A stretch of 64,000 bases of DNA, taken from contig NZ_CP048817.1 in assembly GCF_014171475.1 (NCBI RefSeq), positions 2,046,001 to 2,110,000 of the forward strand. Reading direction: 5' to 3'. The notes beneath the pieces were generated by a model. It made no database searches and was not told the DNA's origin. It saw nothing but the letters and a program-made list of their open reading frames with translations. The stretch is from Sphingomonas sp. So64.6b (GTDB taxonomy: Bacteria; Pseudomonadota; Alphaproteobacteria; Sphingomonadales; Sphingomonadaceae). Made by a program: the position numbers and the translations under genes. This document shows, in pieces, positions 28,987 to 38,768 of this stretch; position 1 is the first letter of the stretch, and each line of letters starts with the position of its first letter.

Positions 28987-29397
28987 TCAGGGAATGCTCG
29001 ATTCCTGCCTTTTCTTTTCCACCTTCTCCGCGGTGTAATCGCGCAGCATCTTCGTGATGCACCCGGTCTGGCCACCGGTGCCGACCGGCGAGCAGGTATT
29101 GGGCAGGCCCCCGGCAACACGTCCCGCCTCATCGATCGTTGCGGCGCGATTGACCCAGGACTGGCTGGCCGCATCGGGCTTCGATTCGCGCAGAGATTTG
29201 GGAATGCGATACGGTTCTTCGATCGTGCCGCACACGACGATCTCGTCGCCGACCGCCGGTGGACATTTCTCGCCCTGATTGAGCTGCACATTGCGAATAC
29301 GCAGCGGCGACTTGCCGTTTTCGGCAGCCGGCTTGTCCTGCGCGAGGGTCGCGGCGGGAACGGCGAGCAGCATCAAGGCTATCGGAAAACGGATCAT
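28987..29397 (-). CDS. Exported hypothetical protein
   Basis: A 136-residue protein with a signal peptide (MIRFPIALMLLAVPAATLAQ, cut after LAQ or TLA). Its four cysteines (GEKCPPAV, EIVVCGTI, LPNTCSPV, TGCITKM) could form two disulfides. The central EIVVCGTIEEPYRIPKSLR and C-terminal lysine-rich tail recur in small exported proteins of sphingomonads; function is unknown. AGGAG lies 8 bp before the ATG. It sits on the opposite strand between trpE and trpG, splitting the trp genes. Confidence 0.75.
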   Translation of the reverse strand: MIRFPIALMLLAVPAATLAQDKPAAENGKSPLRIRNVQLNQGEKCPPAVGDEIVVCGTIEEPYRIPKSLRESKPDAASQSWVNRAATIDEAGRVAGGLPNTCSPVGTGGQTGCITKMLRDYTAEKVEKKRQESSIP

Positions 29398-29589
29398 TGG
29401 TGCGACTCCTGTGGCGATATCAACGTCCGCCTCTGCCGATTGCTCCACCCTGAATGAAGCAGCGCGACGCCCTAAACATGGCAATCGCGAGGCGAGCATT
29501 CAACAAGGGGAGCAATACGAAATACGGGGAACCGCACCGCGACGGCGCGCGGCGGTTGCACCTCGGCGCGCATCGGCTATGGCGGCGGC

Positions 29590-30174
29590 ATGATCCTCGT
29601 CGTCGACAATTACGACAGCTTTACATGGAACCTGGTCCATTATCTGATGGAGCTGGGCGCCGAGGTGAAGGTCGTGCGCAACGATGCACTGACCGCGCGC
29701 GACGCGATCGCGAGCAATGCACAGGCATTCCTGATTTCACCCGGGCCGTGCACCCCCAACGAAGCCGGCATCAGCCTCGACCTGGTCGCCGCCTGCGCCG
29801 AGGCGCACAAGCCGCTGCTCGGGGTCTGCCTCGGCCATCAGGCGATCGGCCAGCATTTCGGCGGCAAGGTCGTGCGCGGGGGCCTGATGCACGGCAAGAC
29901 CAGCCCGGTGTCGCATGACGGCACCGGGCTGTTCGTGGGGCTGCCCAGCCCATTCACCGCCACGCGTTACCATTCGCTGATCGTCGAGGACGCACCCGAT
30001 ACGCTGATCGTCAACGCCACCGCTTCCGATGGATCGGTGATGGGCGTGCGTCACGAAACGCTGCCGATCCACGGCGTGCAATTCCATCCCGAAAGCATCG
30101 CCACTGAACATGGTCACGCCTTGCTGGCCAATTTCCTGCGCATCGCAGGGTTGCCGGTAAAGGCGCTGGCGTGA
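29590..30174 (+). CDS. trpG: Anthranilate synthase component II (glutamine amidotransferase)
   Basis: Supplies ammonia from glutamine to TrpE; in many bacteria it also serves aminodeoxychorismate synthase (PabA). The 194-residue class I amidotransferase has nucleophile Cys80 ([12 protein letters not shown]), the oxyanion strand [14 protein letters not shown] and the His/Glu pair in [14 protein letters not shown]. The ATG has only a weak ribosome site. The stop overlaps the trpD GTG (GTGA). Confidence 0.95.
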   Translation: MILVVDNYDSFTWNLVHYLMELGAEVKVVRNDALTARDAIASNAQAFLISPGPCTPNEAGISLDLVAACAEAHKPLLGVCLGHQAIGQHFGGKVVRGGLMHGKTSPVSHDGTGLFVGLPSPFTATRYHSLIVEDAPDTLIVNATASDGSVMGVRHETLPIHGVQFHPESIATEHGHALLANFLRIAGLPVKALA

Positions 30175-31166
30175 CGAGTCTCGCCTTGTTGCCGGATCCC
30201 AGCACGCCGCTGTCGCACGAAAGCGCGGCGCAGGCCTTTGCCGATATCCTCGATGCGAAGACGTCGGAGGAAGCGATCGCTGACTTCCTCATCGCGCTGA
30301 CCGATCGCGGCGAAACCAGCATCGAGATCGCCGAGGCGGCGCGTGCGCTCCGTGCGCGTCTGATCCCGATCGCCGCGCCGGCCGGCGCGGTCGATGTCTG
30401 CGGCACCGGTGGCGATGGCCATCACACGCTCAACGTCTCGACCGCGGTCTCGCTGGTCGTCGCGGCGTGCGGCATTCCGGTCGCCAAGCATGGCAACCGC
30501 GCCGCATCGTCCAAGGCGGGTGCCGCCGATACGCTTGAAGTGCTGGGACTCGACATGGAGCGTGCCGGGCTGCTGGCCGAGGCGAGCCTGCGCGACATCG
30601 GCATCGCGTTCCTGTTCGCGGGCAATCATCATCCCGCGATGAAACGCATCACCCCCATTCGCAAAAAGATCGGCCGTCGCACGATCTTCAACCTGATGGG
30701 CCCGCTCGCCAACCCAGCGCGCGTCGGACGTCAGTTGATCGGCATCGCCCGGCCGGATTACGCGACGGTCTATGCCGAGGCGCTGGAACAGCTCGGCACC
30801 GAGGCCGCCCTGGTCGCTTCGGGCGAAGAGGGTCTCGACGAATTGTCGGGTGCCGGTCCCAGTGTCACGATCAGCGTCGGGAGCCTGAAGATGCCGGCGC
30901 GCCTCACACCCGAGGATGCAGGCCTGCCGCGTCATCCGATCGCCGCGATCCATGGTGGCGATCCTGCCTATAATGCCGCGGCGTTGCGCCGATTGCTTGA
31001 CGGTGAACCCGGCGGATATCGCGATGCGGTACTGCTCAACACCGCCGCCGCGCTGATGGTTGCAGGTCATAGCGATACGCTGAGCGAAGGCGCCGATGCC
31101 GCACGCGAGGCGATCGATTCGGGCGCAGCCAATGCGCTGCTCGACCGCTGGATCGCTTATTCATGA
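30171..31166 (+). CDS. trpD: Anthranilate phosphoribosyltransferase
   Basis: Transfers phosphoribose from PRPP to anthranilate. The 331-residue protein has the glycine-rich PRPP loop [16 protein letters not shown], the [15 protein letters not shown] motif that binds anthranilate and magnesium-PRPP, and [15 protein letters not shown]. It starts at GTG overlapping the trpG stop and ends overlapping the trpC ATG, so trpG-trpD-trpC-moaC form one tightly coupled operon. Confidence 0.97.
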   Translation: MTSLALLPDPSTPLSHESAAQAFADILDAKTSEEAIADFLIALTDRGETSIEIAEAARALRARLIPIAAPAGAVDVCGTGGDGHHTLNVSTAVSLVVAACGIPVAKHGNRAASSKAGAADTLEVLGLDMERAGLLAEASLRDIGIAFLFAGNHHPAMKRITPIRKKIGRRTIFNLMGPLANPARVGRQLIGIARPDYATVYAEALEQLGTEAALVASGEEGLDELSGAGPSVTISVGSLKMPARLTPEDAGLPRHPIAAIHGGDPAYNAAALRRLLDGEPGGYRDAVLLNTAAALMVAGHSDTLSEGADAAREAIDSGAANALLDRWIAYS

Positions 31167-31948
31167 CCGATATCCTTGACCGTATCCTGGAGACCAAGCG
31201 CGCCGAGGTGACCGCGCGCAAGGCGACCACGTCGCTGTCCGAACTCGATGCGCGCCGTGCCGAACAAACCGCACCACGCGGCTTTCGCGCCGCGCTCGAC
31301 GCGAAAGCGACGACCAGCCACGCGCTGATCGCCGAGATCAAGAAAGCAAGCCCCTCCAAGGGCCTGATCCGCGCCGATTTCGATCCCCCCGCGCATGCCC
31401 GTGCCTATCAGGCCGGCGGTGCCGCCTGTCTTTCAGTGCTGACCGACGAGCCATGGTTCCAAGGTGCCGACCATTATCTGACCGAAGCACGGGCAGCCTG
31501 CACGCTGCCCGTGCTGCGCAAGGATTTCATGGTCGATGTGTGGCAAGTGCCGGAGGCGCGGTCGATCGGCGCCGACGCCATCCTGCTGATCATGTCCGCG
31601 CTCGATGACACGCTGCTCGCCGAAATCGAAGCGGCAGCGATCGAATGCGGCATGGATGTGCTGGTCGAGGTGCATGACGCCAAGGAACTCGACCGCGCGA
31701 TGAAACTCCAGTCGCGGCTGATCGGCGTCAACAACCGGAACTTGCGCGATTTCACGGTGGATTTCGCGCGCACCTATGAACTGGTGTCGAAAGCACCCGC
31801 CGATTGCACCTTCGTCGCCGAAAGCGGCCTGACGACGCGCGCCGATCTCGATGCGATGGCCGAGCGTGGCGTGAAATGCTTCCTGATCGGCGAAGCGCTG
31901 ATGCGGCAGCAGGATATCGAGGCGGCGACACGGGCGCTGGTGGGATGA
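31163..31948 (+). CDS. trpC: Indole-3-glycerol phosphate synthase
   Basis: Closes the indole ring from carboxyphenylaminodeoxyribulose phosphate. The 261-residue TIM barrel has [17 protein letters not shown] (catalytic lysine), [31 protein letters not shown] and [12 protein letters not shown]. It is monofunctional, with no fused TrpF domain. Four-base overlaps (ATGA) link it to trpD and moaC. Confidence 0.97.
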   Translation: MTDILDRILETKRAEVTARKATTSLSELDARRAEQTAPRGFRAALDAKATTSHALIAEIKKASPSKGLIRADFDPPAHARAYQAGGAACLSVLTDEPWFQGADHYLTEARAACTLPVLRKDFMVDVWQVPEARSIGADAILLIMSALDDTLLAEIEAAAIECGMDVLVEVHDAKELDRAMKLQSRLIGVNNRNLRDFTVDFARTYELVSKAPADCTFVAESGLTTRADLDAMAERGVKCFLIGEALMRQQDIEAATRALVG

Positions 31949-32412
31949 GCAAGCTCACTCATCTCGACCAGGCCGGTGCAGCCCATATGGTCGATGTATC
32001 GGGCAAGGCGATTACCGCGCGCGAGGCGATCGCCACTGGACGCATCACCATGTCCTCTGCCGCGATCAGCGCGATCCGCGATGGTGCGGCAGCCAAGGGC
32101 GATGTGCTCGCGGTCGCGCGGGTCGCCGGCATCATGGCGGCCAAGCGCACCAGCGAGCTGATTCCGCTCTGCCATCCATTGCCATTGTCGCGCGTCGCGA
32201 TCGAGTTGAAGATCGACGAGAGCGGCGTCGAGGCCATTGCCACCGCCACCACCGACGGCAAGACCGGGGTCGAGATGGAAGCGCTGACCGCCGTCTCGGT
32301 CACGCTGCTGACGATCTACGACATGGCCAAGGCGATCGACAAGGCGATGACCATTGGCGGTGTGCGCCTATTGTCGAAGACCGGCGGCAAATCGGGCGAC
32401 TGGTCGGCCTGA
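31945..32412 (+). CDS. moaC: Cyclic pyranopterin monophosphate synthase MoaC
   Basis: Acts after MoaA in molybdenum-cofactor synthesis, forming cyclic pyranopterin monophosphate. The 155-residue protein has the family stretches [34 protein letters not shown] and [21 protein letters not shown]. It is coupled to trpC by ATGA. The next cofactor gene, moeA, lies 2.1 kb further on, beyond an opposite-strand lipoprotein gene. Confidence 0.96.
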   Translation: MSKLTHLDQAGAAHMVDVSGKAITAREAIATGRITMSSAAISAIRDGAAAKGDVLAVARVAGIMAAKRTSELIPLCHPLPLSRVAIELKIDESGVEAIATATTDGKTGVEMEALTAVSVTLLTIYDMAKAIDKAMTIGGVRLLSKTGGKSGDWSA

Positions 32413-32441
32413 TCAGTCTGCCCGACCGGCCGACCCATTGA

Positions 32442-34412
32442 TCACCGATCCCGGCCGCGATCAGGCCGTAGTGGCCCTGCCGGGCGTGCCGCGGGCACCG
32501 GCCGAGCCGCAACACGCGCCTGCATTTGCGCTGCGCGGGCCTGCATTTGCGCTGCGCGGGCTTGGGCTTGCACCTGTTGCCGTTGCGCCTGAGCGGCACG
32601 AGCCTGCCCCTGAGCCTGTTGGCGCTGCTGCGCCTGGACTTGGGCTTGCTGGCGCTGTTGAGCTTGCGCCGCGCGTGCCTGGCCTTGTGCTGCCTGACGC
32701 TGCTGAGCCTGCATCGCGCGCGCCTGAGCCTGCTGGCGCTGTTGCGCCTGTGCGGCACGCGCCTGGCCTTGAGCCGCCTGACGCTGCTGAGCTTGCATCG
32801 CGCGAGTCTGAGCCTGCTGGCGCTGTTGCGCCTGCGCGGCGCGGGCCTGGCCTTGAGCCGCCAGCCGTTGCTGGGCTTGCACAGCGCGTTGCTGGATCTG
32901 CGCCTGGCGCTGCTGCGCCTGTGCGGCACGCGCCTGACCCTGTTGACGCTGTTGAGTCTGGGTTTGCGCAAGCCGCTGGCGACGTTGCTGCGCTTCGGCG
33001 GCGCGCGCCTGACCCTGACGGCGTTGCTCGACCTGCGTCCGCTGTGCAGCGCGCGCCTGCAATTGCGCCTGCTGGCGTTGGCGTACCTGTACAACGCGGG
33101 CTTGCTGGTCATTCTGCGCCTGGATGCGCCTGGCTTGTTGCGCCGCCTGGACCGACCGATCCCGCTCGAGCGTTGCGCGGCGCTGTTGCATCGCCGCGGC
33201 GCGCGCCTGTTGATCGCGCTGTGCGGCGTCACCGGCCGCGACCTGTCTGGCCCGTTCGCCCTGGCGGCGCGCCATTTCGGCCTGGCGTTGCGCCTGAAGG
33301 CGCTGCTGATCGGCATTACCGCGGCCCGCGAGCCGCAGGTTTTCCTGCTGCTGGCCAAGCGCGCGCTGTCGATCGATCGCGGCGCGGCGCACCTCGTCGC
33401 GCGGGTTGACCGGTCGTGCCGCCAGGGTGGCGACGCGACGACGCTCGATCGCAACGGCGCGCTGCTGCTCGGCCCGGTCGCCGGCAAAGCCGCGCGCAGC
33501 CGGGGCATAACGGTTGGCATCACGTGCCCAGGGCGCTTGCGTCCAGGCGGCCGGAATGGCGCGCGGTGGTGGCGGGGTGCGGAAGCGCTGGTCGCGCCAC
33601 GTGTCGTAGCGCACGATATCGGCACGACGGCGCACCTGTTCCTGGCCCCAATGGCGCTGTTGCCGCTGCTCCACGCCGGCATGGTAACGTTGCCAGTCTG
33701 CCTCACGCGAGCGCTCCGCCGACCAGCGCGCGCGCGCGACCGCAATGGCATCGCGGCGTTCGGCCCAATTGGCGGCGATCACCGGGCGGCGCTGACGCGA
33801 CGATCGATAGAGATTGCGGCCGCGCTCATAATAGCGCGCGGCATAATCCTGACGCGGTCCATAAGAGGCATAGGGCAGAACCCCGCCGCCGGCGGCATAG
33901 ACCACGGCCAGCTGACCATCGTCATAGCCATAGCCATAATCGCCATCGCGCACGAAATAAGGCGAATCGGCGCCGGGGCGATAATAATAATAGCGGTATC
34001 CGTCATCGATCGGCTCGGCAAAGGCGATCGAATCGTCATAACCCTGCCACGCCCATGGCTCGACATCATCATAGTCGAAGCCGTAATCGGGCGGCGCGTC
34101 GCCGAGCGCATCGGCAAAACCCCAGGCATCGTCGGCATAAGCATAGGATTGGCCCGGATCGGCCAGCTGCACCGCCCTGATCGGGCGTGCCTTGGGAAGC
34201 GAGGCGATCGCCGCCGCAGGGCGGATCGTCGTCGCATCGCCAGCCGCGAGCGGCAGCGTCGCGGGCAGGTCGGGCAATTGATAGGCCGCCTTGTCCTCGG
34301 TCGCGGCCTTGGGATTGCATCCGGCAAGCATCAGCGACGCCGCAATGGCGATTGCAGCACTGGCCTGACGAACGCCTGGAGACAGGCGGTTGAGGTGTAT
34401 TCGCTTGGTCAT
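32442..34412 (-). CDS. Large lipoprotein with Gln/Arg/Ala-rich repeat tail
   Basis: A 656-residue protein of unknown function. The signal sequence ends in a lipobox (SLMLAGC, Cys near residue 32), so it should be lipid-anchored. Residues ~90-200 are rich in Asp and Tyr (YGFDYDDVEPWAW, DGYRYYYYRPGADSPYFVRDGDYGYGYDDGQ split by short gaps). The C-terminal ~400 residues are rich in Arg, Gln and Ala with almost no Lys, and include three 28-residue tandem repeats; this should form a long, very basic helix or coiled coil. AGGAG lies 8 bp before the ATG. It breaks the moaC-moeA run on the opposite strand. It could bind acidic surface polymers or peptidoglycan; this is a guess. Confidence 0.75.
   Translation of the reverse strand: MTKRIHLNRLSPGVRQASAAIAIAASLMLAGCNPKAATEDKAAYQLPDLPATLPLAAGDATTIRPAAAIASLPKARPIRAVQLADPGQSYAYADDAWGFADALGDAPPDYGFDYDDVEPWAWQGYDDSIAFAEPIDDGYRYYYYRPGADSPYFVRDGDYGYGYDDGQLAVVYAAGGGVLPYASYGPRQDYAARYYERGRNLYRSSRQRRPVIAANWAERRDAIAVARARWSAERSREADWQRYHAGVEQRQQRHWGQEQVRRRADIVRYDTWRDQRFRTPPPPRAIPAAWTQAPWARDANRYAPAARGFAGDRAEQQRAVAIERRRVATLAARPVNPRDEVRRAAIDRQRALGQQQENLRLAGRGNADQQRLQAQRQAEMARRQGERARQVAAGDAAQRDQQARAAAMQQRRATLERDRSVQAAQQARRIQAQNDQQARVVQVRQRQQAQLQARAAQRTQVEQRRQGQARAAEAQQRRQRLAQTQTQQRQQGQARAAQAQQRQAQIQQRAVQAQQRLAAQGQARAAQAQQRQQAQTRAMQAQQRQAAQGQARAAQAQQRQQAQARAMQAQQRQAAQGQARAAQAQQRQQAQVQAQQRQQAQGQARAAQAQRQQVQAQARAAQMQARAAQMQARVAARPVPAARPAGPLRPDRGRDR
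32637..32888 (-). repeat. Three 84-bp tandem repeats in the lipoprotein gene
   Basis: Each unit encodes 28 residues of the form RAMQAQQRQAAQGQARAAQA followed by QQRQQAQA. Copies begin at 32888, 32804 and 32720 (reading leftward) and differ at few positions. More diverged QA-rich copies flank them. Copy number may vary between strains. Confidence 0.8.
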
Positions 34413-34566
34413 GGCATCCAACTCCTGGTGCCCCCCAAAGCGTGCACCATGGCGCAATGTTCCTGAACCCGGCGTGGCACGACCGTTCATCGGAGAGTCG
34501 GTGCGACCGCAGCGGCTTATACTTGTTCGGCTTTTCCTCGTTCAGCATGGTGGACGCGGGCGCAGC

Positions 34567-35778
34567 ATGCCGGGTACATCACCGCGTGTGAACCCGCCTG
34601 CTCTTCTCCCCCTCGCCGAAGCGCAATCGCGCCTCTTCGCGCTCGCGCCCCGCGTTTCCAGCGAAACCATGCCGCTACGCGCCGCCGCAAATCGCTGGGC
34701 AGCGGCCGACATCGTCGCTTTACGAACTCAGCCAACCACCGACCTCTCGGCAATGGACGGTTACGCGATCCGCTTCGCCGATCTGCCCGGCCCTTTTACG
34801 CTGGTCGGCGAGAGCGCCGCCGGCCGACCGTTCCCCGGCACCGTCGGTGCGAACGAAACCGCCCGCATTTTTACCGGCGCGGCGATGCCTCAAGGCGCGG
34901 ATACGGTGATGGTCCAGGAGGAGGTCGCACGCGACGGCGATATAGTGACGTTAGCCGGAGAAGGCCCCCGCCGGCTCGGCGGCAATACTCGCTTGAAGGG
35001 GCTCGACTTCTCGACTGGCGACATCCTCGTGGCGCGTGGCGAACGTCTCACGCCGGCGCGTATCGCAGTTGCCGCGACCGGGGGGTATGGCGCGCTTCAG
35101 GTCGGCCGCCCTATCCGCGTGGCGATCAATGCGACCGGCGACGAATTGACCGCGCCCGGCGCAGCGATCGATAGCGCGGGCCTTCCCGAATCCAATGGCG
35201 TGATGCTCGCCGCGATGCTCGCCGACTTGCCGGTCGAGGTGATCGATCTCGGTATTCTCCCCGATCGTCTCGACGTGATGACCGCGGCCCTGAGCCGGGT
35301 CGATGCGGATATCCTCGTCACCACCGGTGGCGCGTCGGTCGGCGACCATGATCTCGTCCGCCCCGCGCTTGAGGCCGCAGGAGGTAGCATCGATTTCTGG
35401 CGCCTCGCGCTGCGCCCGGGGAAACCGATGATGGCGGGGCGGCTCCGTGAAACGGTCGTGCTCGGCCTGCCTGGCAACCCGGTGTCCGCCTTCGTCACCG
35501 CAACCCTGTTCCTGCGCCCGTTGATCGCCGCGATGAGTGGCGCGGCCGATCCGCTGCCGCGCACCACGCCGGCGATGCTCGGCGAAGCTCTCGCCGCCAA
35601 TGACCATCGCCAGGATTTTCTGCGCGCGGAAACGCGTGATGGCCGGGTCTTTGCCTCGACAATCCAGGACTCGTCGATGCTGCGCACCCTCGCGCGCGCC
35701 GACTGTCTGATCGTTCGCGCGCCGCATGCGCCGGCCGCAGCTGCAGGAGAAATCGTCGACACCCTGCGCATCGCTTGA
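34567..35778 (+). CDS. moeA: Molybdopterin molybdenumtransferase MoeA
   Basis: Inserts molybdate into adenylylated molybdopterin. Of the 403 residues, the conserved core includes TTDLSAMDGYAIRFADL, GANETARIFTGAAMPQGADTV, ILVTTGGASVGDHD, LRPGKPMMAG and LGLPGNPVSAF. A GTG at 34588 is an alternative start that would remove seven residues, and no strong ribosome site favours either. It is followed by lexA after 57 bp, which contains the SOS box. Confidence 0.95.
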   Translation: MPGTSPRVNPPALLPLAEAQSRLFALAPRVSSETMPLRAAANRWAAADIVALRTQPTTDLSAMDGYAIRFADLPGPFTLVGESAAGRPFPGTVGANETARIFTGAAMPQGADTVMVQEEVARDGDIVTLAGEGPRRLGGNTRLKGLDFSTGDILVARGERLTPARIAVAATGGYGALQVGRPIRVAINATGDELTAPGAAIDSAGLPESNGVMLAAMLADLPVEVIDLGILPDRLDVMTAALSRVDADILVTTGGASVGDHDLVRPALEAAGGSIDFWRLALRPGKPMMAGRLRETVVLGLPGNPVSAFVTATLFLRPLIAAMSGAADPLPRTTPAMLGEALAANDHRQDFLRAETRDGRVFASTIQDSSMLRTLARADCLIVRAPHAPAAAAGEIVDTLRIA

Positions 35779-35803
35779 CAAGCCGGGGGAACATTGCGAC
35801 AAC

Positions 35804-35818
35804 GTTCCCAGTCTGTTC
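35804..35818 (+). promoter_or_regulatory. LexA (SOS) box of lexA
   Basis: Exact GTTC-N7-GTTC (GTTCCCAGTCTGTTC), the known alphaproteobacterial LexA site, ending 17 bp before the lexA ATG. It indicates autoregulation and SOS control of lexA. Confidence 0.88.
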
Positions 35819-35835
35819 CGACGGAGGAATTTCGG

Positions 35836-36501
35836 ATGTTAACGCGCAAACAGCATGAGCTGATCTGCTTCATCAGTGATCGTCTCGCCGAAACCGGCGT
35901 GTCGCCTTCGTTCGAAGAAATGAAAGAGGCGCTCGATCTCAAATCGAAATCGGGCGTACATCGCCTGATCAGCGCGCTCGAGGAACGCCAGTTCATTCGC
36001 CGCCTGCCCAATCGCGCCCGTGCGTTGGAAGTGCTGAAGGTGCCGGAACGCGGCGATGTTGCACGGAAAACGCCTGCTGCGCCGGCCAATATCCGCATCC
36101 TGCCCGAACCCGCCAACGATGTGATCGAGATCCCGTTGCACGGCCGCATCGCCGCCGGCGTGCCGATCGAAGCGTTCGAGGGCAGTTCGATGCTTGCTGT
36201 CCCCGCCGCATTGCTCGGTGGTGGCGAACATTATGCGCTCGAAGTGTCGGGCGACTCGATGGTCGAGGCGGGTATCCTCGATGGCGATTATGCATTGATC
36301 CGCCGCGCCGATACGGCGCGCGATGGGGAGATCGTCGTCGCCCTGATCGACGACAGCGAAGCGACGCTCAAATATTTCCGCCGCGAAGGTGCGATGGTTC
36401 GGCTCGATCCGGCCAACCGCGCCTATGATGCGCAGCGTTATTCGCCCGCTCAGGTCCGCGTTCAGGGTAAACTCGCCGGGCTTCTGCGCCGTTACGATTG
36501 A
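35836..36501 (+). CDS. lexA: SOS repressor LexA
   Basis: A 221-residue transcriptional repressor that self-cleaves when RecA is activated. The N-terminal winged HTH spans residues ~1-65 ([30 protein letters not shown]). The cleavage bond is A107-G108 (GRIAAGVP). The catalytic dyad is S141 (SGDSMVEAG) and K179 (ATLKYFRR). GGAGG lies 8 bp before the ATG, which is preferred to an upstream in-frame start at 35794. The LexA box overlaps the leader. Confidence 0.97.
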   Translation: MLTRKQHELICFISDRLAETGVSPSFEEMKEALDLKSKSGVHRLISALEERQFIRRLPNRARALEVLKVPERGDVARKTPAAPANIRILPEPANDVIEIPLHGRIAAGVPIEAFEGSSMLAVPAALLGGGEHYALEVSGDSMVEAGILDGDYALIRRADTARDGEIVVALIDDSEATLKYFRREGAMVRLDPANRAYDAQRYSPAQVRVQGKLAGLLRRYD

Positions 36502-36521
36502 CCGGCGAACCCTTTGACGGG

Positions 36522-38750
36522 TTAGGGCGAACGGGAGGAAGTGCGTCGGTCAAAGCGTCTTCGTGCCAGTCTGCCGGCGGGTAACTTACCGGCCACCACC
36601 CAGGGATGCGCGTCGGCCGGGCTGAATACGGTGCGGACCGCGGCATCCTGCAATGTGATCGCAACACCGCCGGTCTGCGCCAGCGTCGGCCGGTCGAGCT
36701 TCAACCAGCGCGGTGTGCAGGCCATGGGCAAGCGCCGCTCGCTGACCACGATATCCGCGCCCTTGCATGCCGCGATCAATTCGCCCGCCGGCACCAGATA
36801 GGCGCTGCGCGTGGCGAGGATGCGCCAGGTTCGGCTGCCGATACGCCGCTCGGTCAGGCACAAATCGCGATTGCACCGCGCGTCGGGCTGATCGGCCAGC
36901 AGCAGCGGCTCGCCATCGACCCCGCTATTTTCGGTGAGCATGTCCGACGTATAGTCGCCGACCCGGTCACGCAGCAGTGCCAGCCCGCCATTCGTCGTGC
37001 GGATCGCGACGTGGCGCCCATCGCCAGTGACCAGCAGATCGGGCGCCGGCGTCGTCAAGGCCCACAAGATTCCGATCGCAAGCGGGGCGAGCCCGAGCCG
37101 CCGCCATCTCGTGCGCCACAAGGCAATCCATAATCCGCCCAGGACCATCAGCGCATAGGCGCCGGCGGGCATGGCAGGCAGCGCCGCGACCGATCCTGGC
37201 AAACCGGCGGTCGTCCGCGCCAGCCATAACAACAGGTTGAGCGAATGATCGGTAAGCCACCACAAAGGTGCGCCAAGGCCGGCGGTATCGAGCAACAGCG
37301 CCAGCGCTTCCAGCGGCATCACGACGAACGTGGTCCAGGGAATCGCGACGATATTGGCCAGCGCACCGTAAAAGCCTGCCTTGTGGAAGTGGAACAACGC
37401 AATCGGCATCAGCGAAAATTCCACCGCCAACCCGGTCAGGATCAGCGACCCCAGCCCCCTGCCGATTTTGGCGATCCAGCGCTCGCCACGCGGCGCAAAC
37501 CAGGATTCCACACGCGGCTGTTCGTGCAACGCGATGATCGCGGTGATCGCGGCAAAGGACAGCTGGAAGCTCGGCCCGGCGAGTGATTCGGGCCAGAGCA
37601 ACAATACGACTACCGCACCCGCCGCAACCAGCCGCAAGGTCATCGCCTCGCGTCCCATCGCCAGCGCGGCCAGCACGAGCAGCGCCGCGACGCATGAGCG
37701 GATCGTCGGCACCTGCGATCCGGTAAGCAGCGTATAGCCGATCGCGGCAGCGGCACCGGCCGCCGCGGCGATCAGCGGTAAGCGGAAATGCAGTGCAAGC
37801 CAGGGGCTCAGCGCGAGCAGGCGCAGCACGACCAGCATCGTCGCCGCCACCACCGCGGTGATGTGCAGGCCGCTGACCGACAACAGATGCGCAAGGCCCG
37901 AACGACGCATCGCCTCGGCATCCTCCTCGGCGATCGCGCCTTGGTCGCCAGTTGCAAGCGCGCTGGCGATCCCGCCTGCGCTGCCCTCGACGCGGGTCTG
38001 GATATGGCGCGAAAGCCGGTCGCGTAGGCCAGCGCCGGGTGCATCACCCGCCGCGATCACCGCGACCGGAGCGAAGCCACGCCCTGTGCCGCCGATCCCG
38101 TCAAACCAGGCGACCCGCGCATAATCATAGGCGCCCGGCACCGCCGGCTGGGGCGGTGGCATCAACCGGGCCTTCAACCGGATCGTCGCACCTCGGGTAA
38201 GCGCTGCGGGCACGTCGCCCTCGGCCAGGTTGACACGCACATGCTCCGGCAGCCTGGTCGGCTTTCGATCTGTCGGCTGATCGATCACCTGGATCGGCGC
38301 GAGCCGCAGCCGGACCAGTTCACGCGCCGCCAGCGGTTCGATCGTCTCGACCCGCGCCTCGAACGCGACGATCACCGGCCGCGTAAGCACGATTCCGGCG
38401 GCGTCGCTCGCCCGCAACCAAATTAGCGAAAAGCCGAGCGCCGCCGCCAGCGCACCGATGCCGACCGCCCTTCCCGCCCGGCCGCCGCGCCCAACCGCGA
38501 GTGCCAGAAATGCCACCCCACCCGCCATGAGCAAAGCGGCGCGCCATGCCGATGGGTCAGGCAGCATCAGCCACGCCGTCACCCCAGCACCGACTGCTAC
38601 CGGAAACCATAATATAAGCTGGTCGCGCTCCGCTTCGAGCCAGCGTTCGAGCGCGTTACGAATACCGGACAAATGCCATCCCTGGCCGATTTGAAGCGGC
38701 CAAGGTCGCGTGCTAGGGGCGTGGGCGGCTGAACTGGCCATCTGATACAT
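36522..38750 (-). CDS. comEC: ComEC/Rec2-type DNA-uptake channel protein
   Basis: A ~742-residue polytopic membrane protein that carries single-stranded DNA across the inner membrane in competence. The N-terminal part is the DUF4131/OB-like domain (FEARVETIEPLAARELVRLRL). The central Competence domain has HLLSVSGLHITAVVAATMLV and SFQLSFAAITAIIAL. The C-terminal extension sits where Gram-positive ComEC proteins have a metallo-beta-lactamase domain, but no HxHxDH motif is present. It ends with an Arg-rich tail. The start is uncertain: ATG at 38750 or 38741, neither with a good ribosome site. It is convergent with lexA and nearly back-to-back with gltX. Confidence 0.9.
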   Translation of the reverse strand: MYQMASSAAHAPSTRPWPLQIGQGWHLSGIRNALERWLEAERDQLILWFPVAVGAGVTAWLMLPDPSAWRAALLMAGGVAFLALAVGRGGRAGRAVGIGALAAALGFSLIWLRASDAAGIVLTRPVIVAFEARVETIEPLAARELVRLRLAPIQVIDQPTDRKPTRLPEHVRVNLAEGDVPAALTRGATIRLKARLMPPPQPAVPGAYDYARVAWFDGIGGTGRGFAPVAVIAAGDAPGAGLRDRLSRHIQTRVEGSAGGIASALATGDQGAIAEEDAEAMRRSGLAHLLSVSGLHITAVVAATMLVVLRLLALSPWLALHFRLPLIAAAAGAAAAIGYTLLTGSQVPTIRSCVAALLVLAALAMGREAMTLRLVAAGAVVVLLLWPESLAGPSFQLSFAAITAIIALHEQPRVESWFAPRGERWIAKIGRGLGSLILTGLAVEFSLMPIALFHFHKAGFYGALANIVAIPWTTFVVMPLEALALLLDTAGLGAPLWWLTDHSLNLLLWLARTTAGLPGSVAALPAMPAGAYALMVLGGLWIALWRTRWRRLGLAPLAIGILWALTTPAPDLLVTGDGRHVAIRTTNGGLALLRDRVGDYTSDMLTENSGVDGEPLLLADQPDARCNRDLCLTERRIGSRTWRILATRSAYLVPAGELIAACKGADIVVSERRLPMACTPRWLKLDRPTLAQTGGVAITLQDAAVRTVFSPADAHPWVVAGKLPAGRLARRRFDRRTSSRSP

Positions 38751-38768
38751 GTGTGAAAGGATGCGCGC

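Noticed and set aside
32637..32888. CRISPR-like array
   Set aside because: The repeats are contiguous 84-bp coding units without unique spacers.
32526..34466. Leu-rich plus-strand frame opposite the lipoprotein
   Set aside because: Leu/Arg/Ala repeats come from the complement of the CAG-rich repeats; the minus frame has a signal peptide, lipobox and ribosome site, and this frame has none.
36508..36523. Hairpin AACCC-TTTGAC-GGGTT after lexA
   Set aside because: Only 5 bp and no T-run; too weak to call a terminator.
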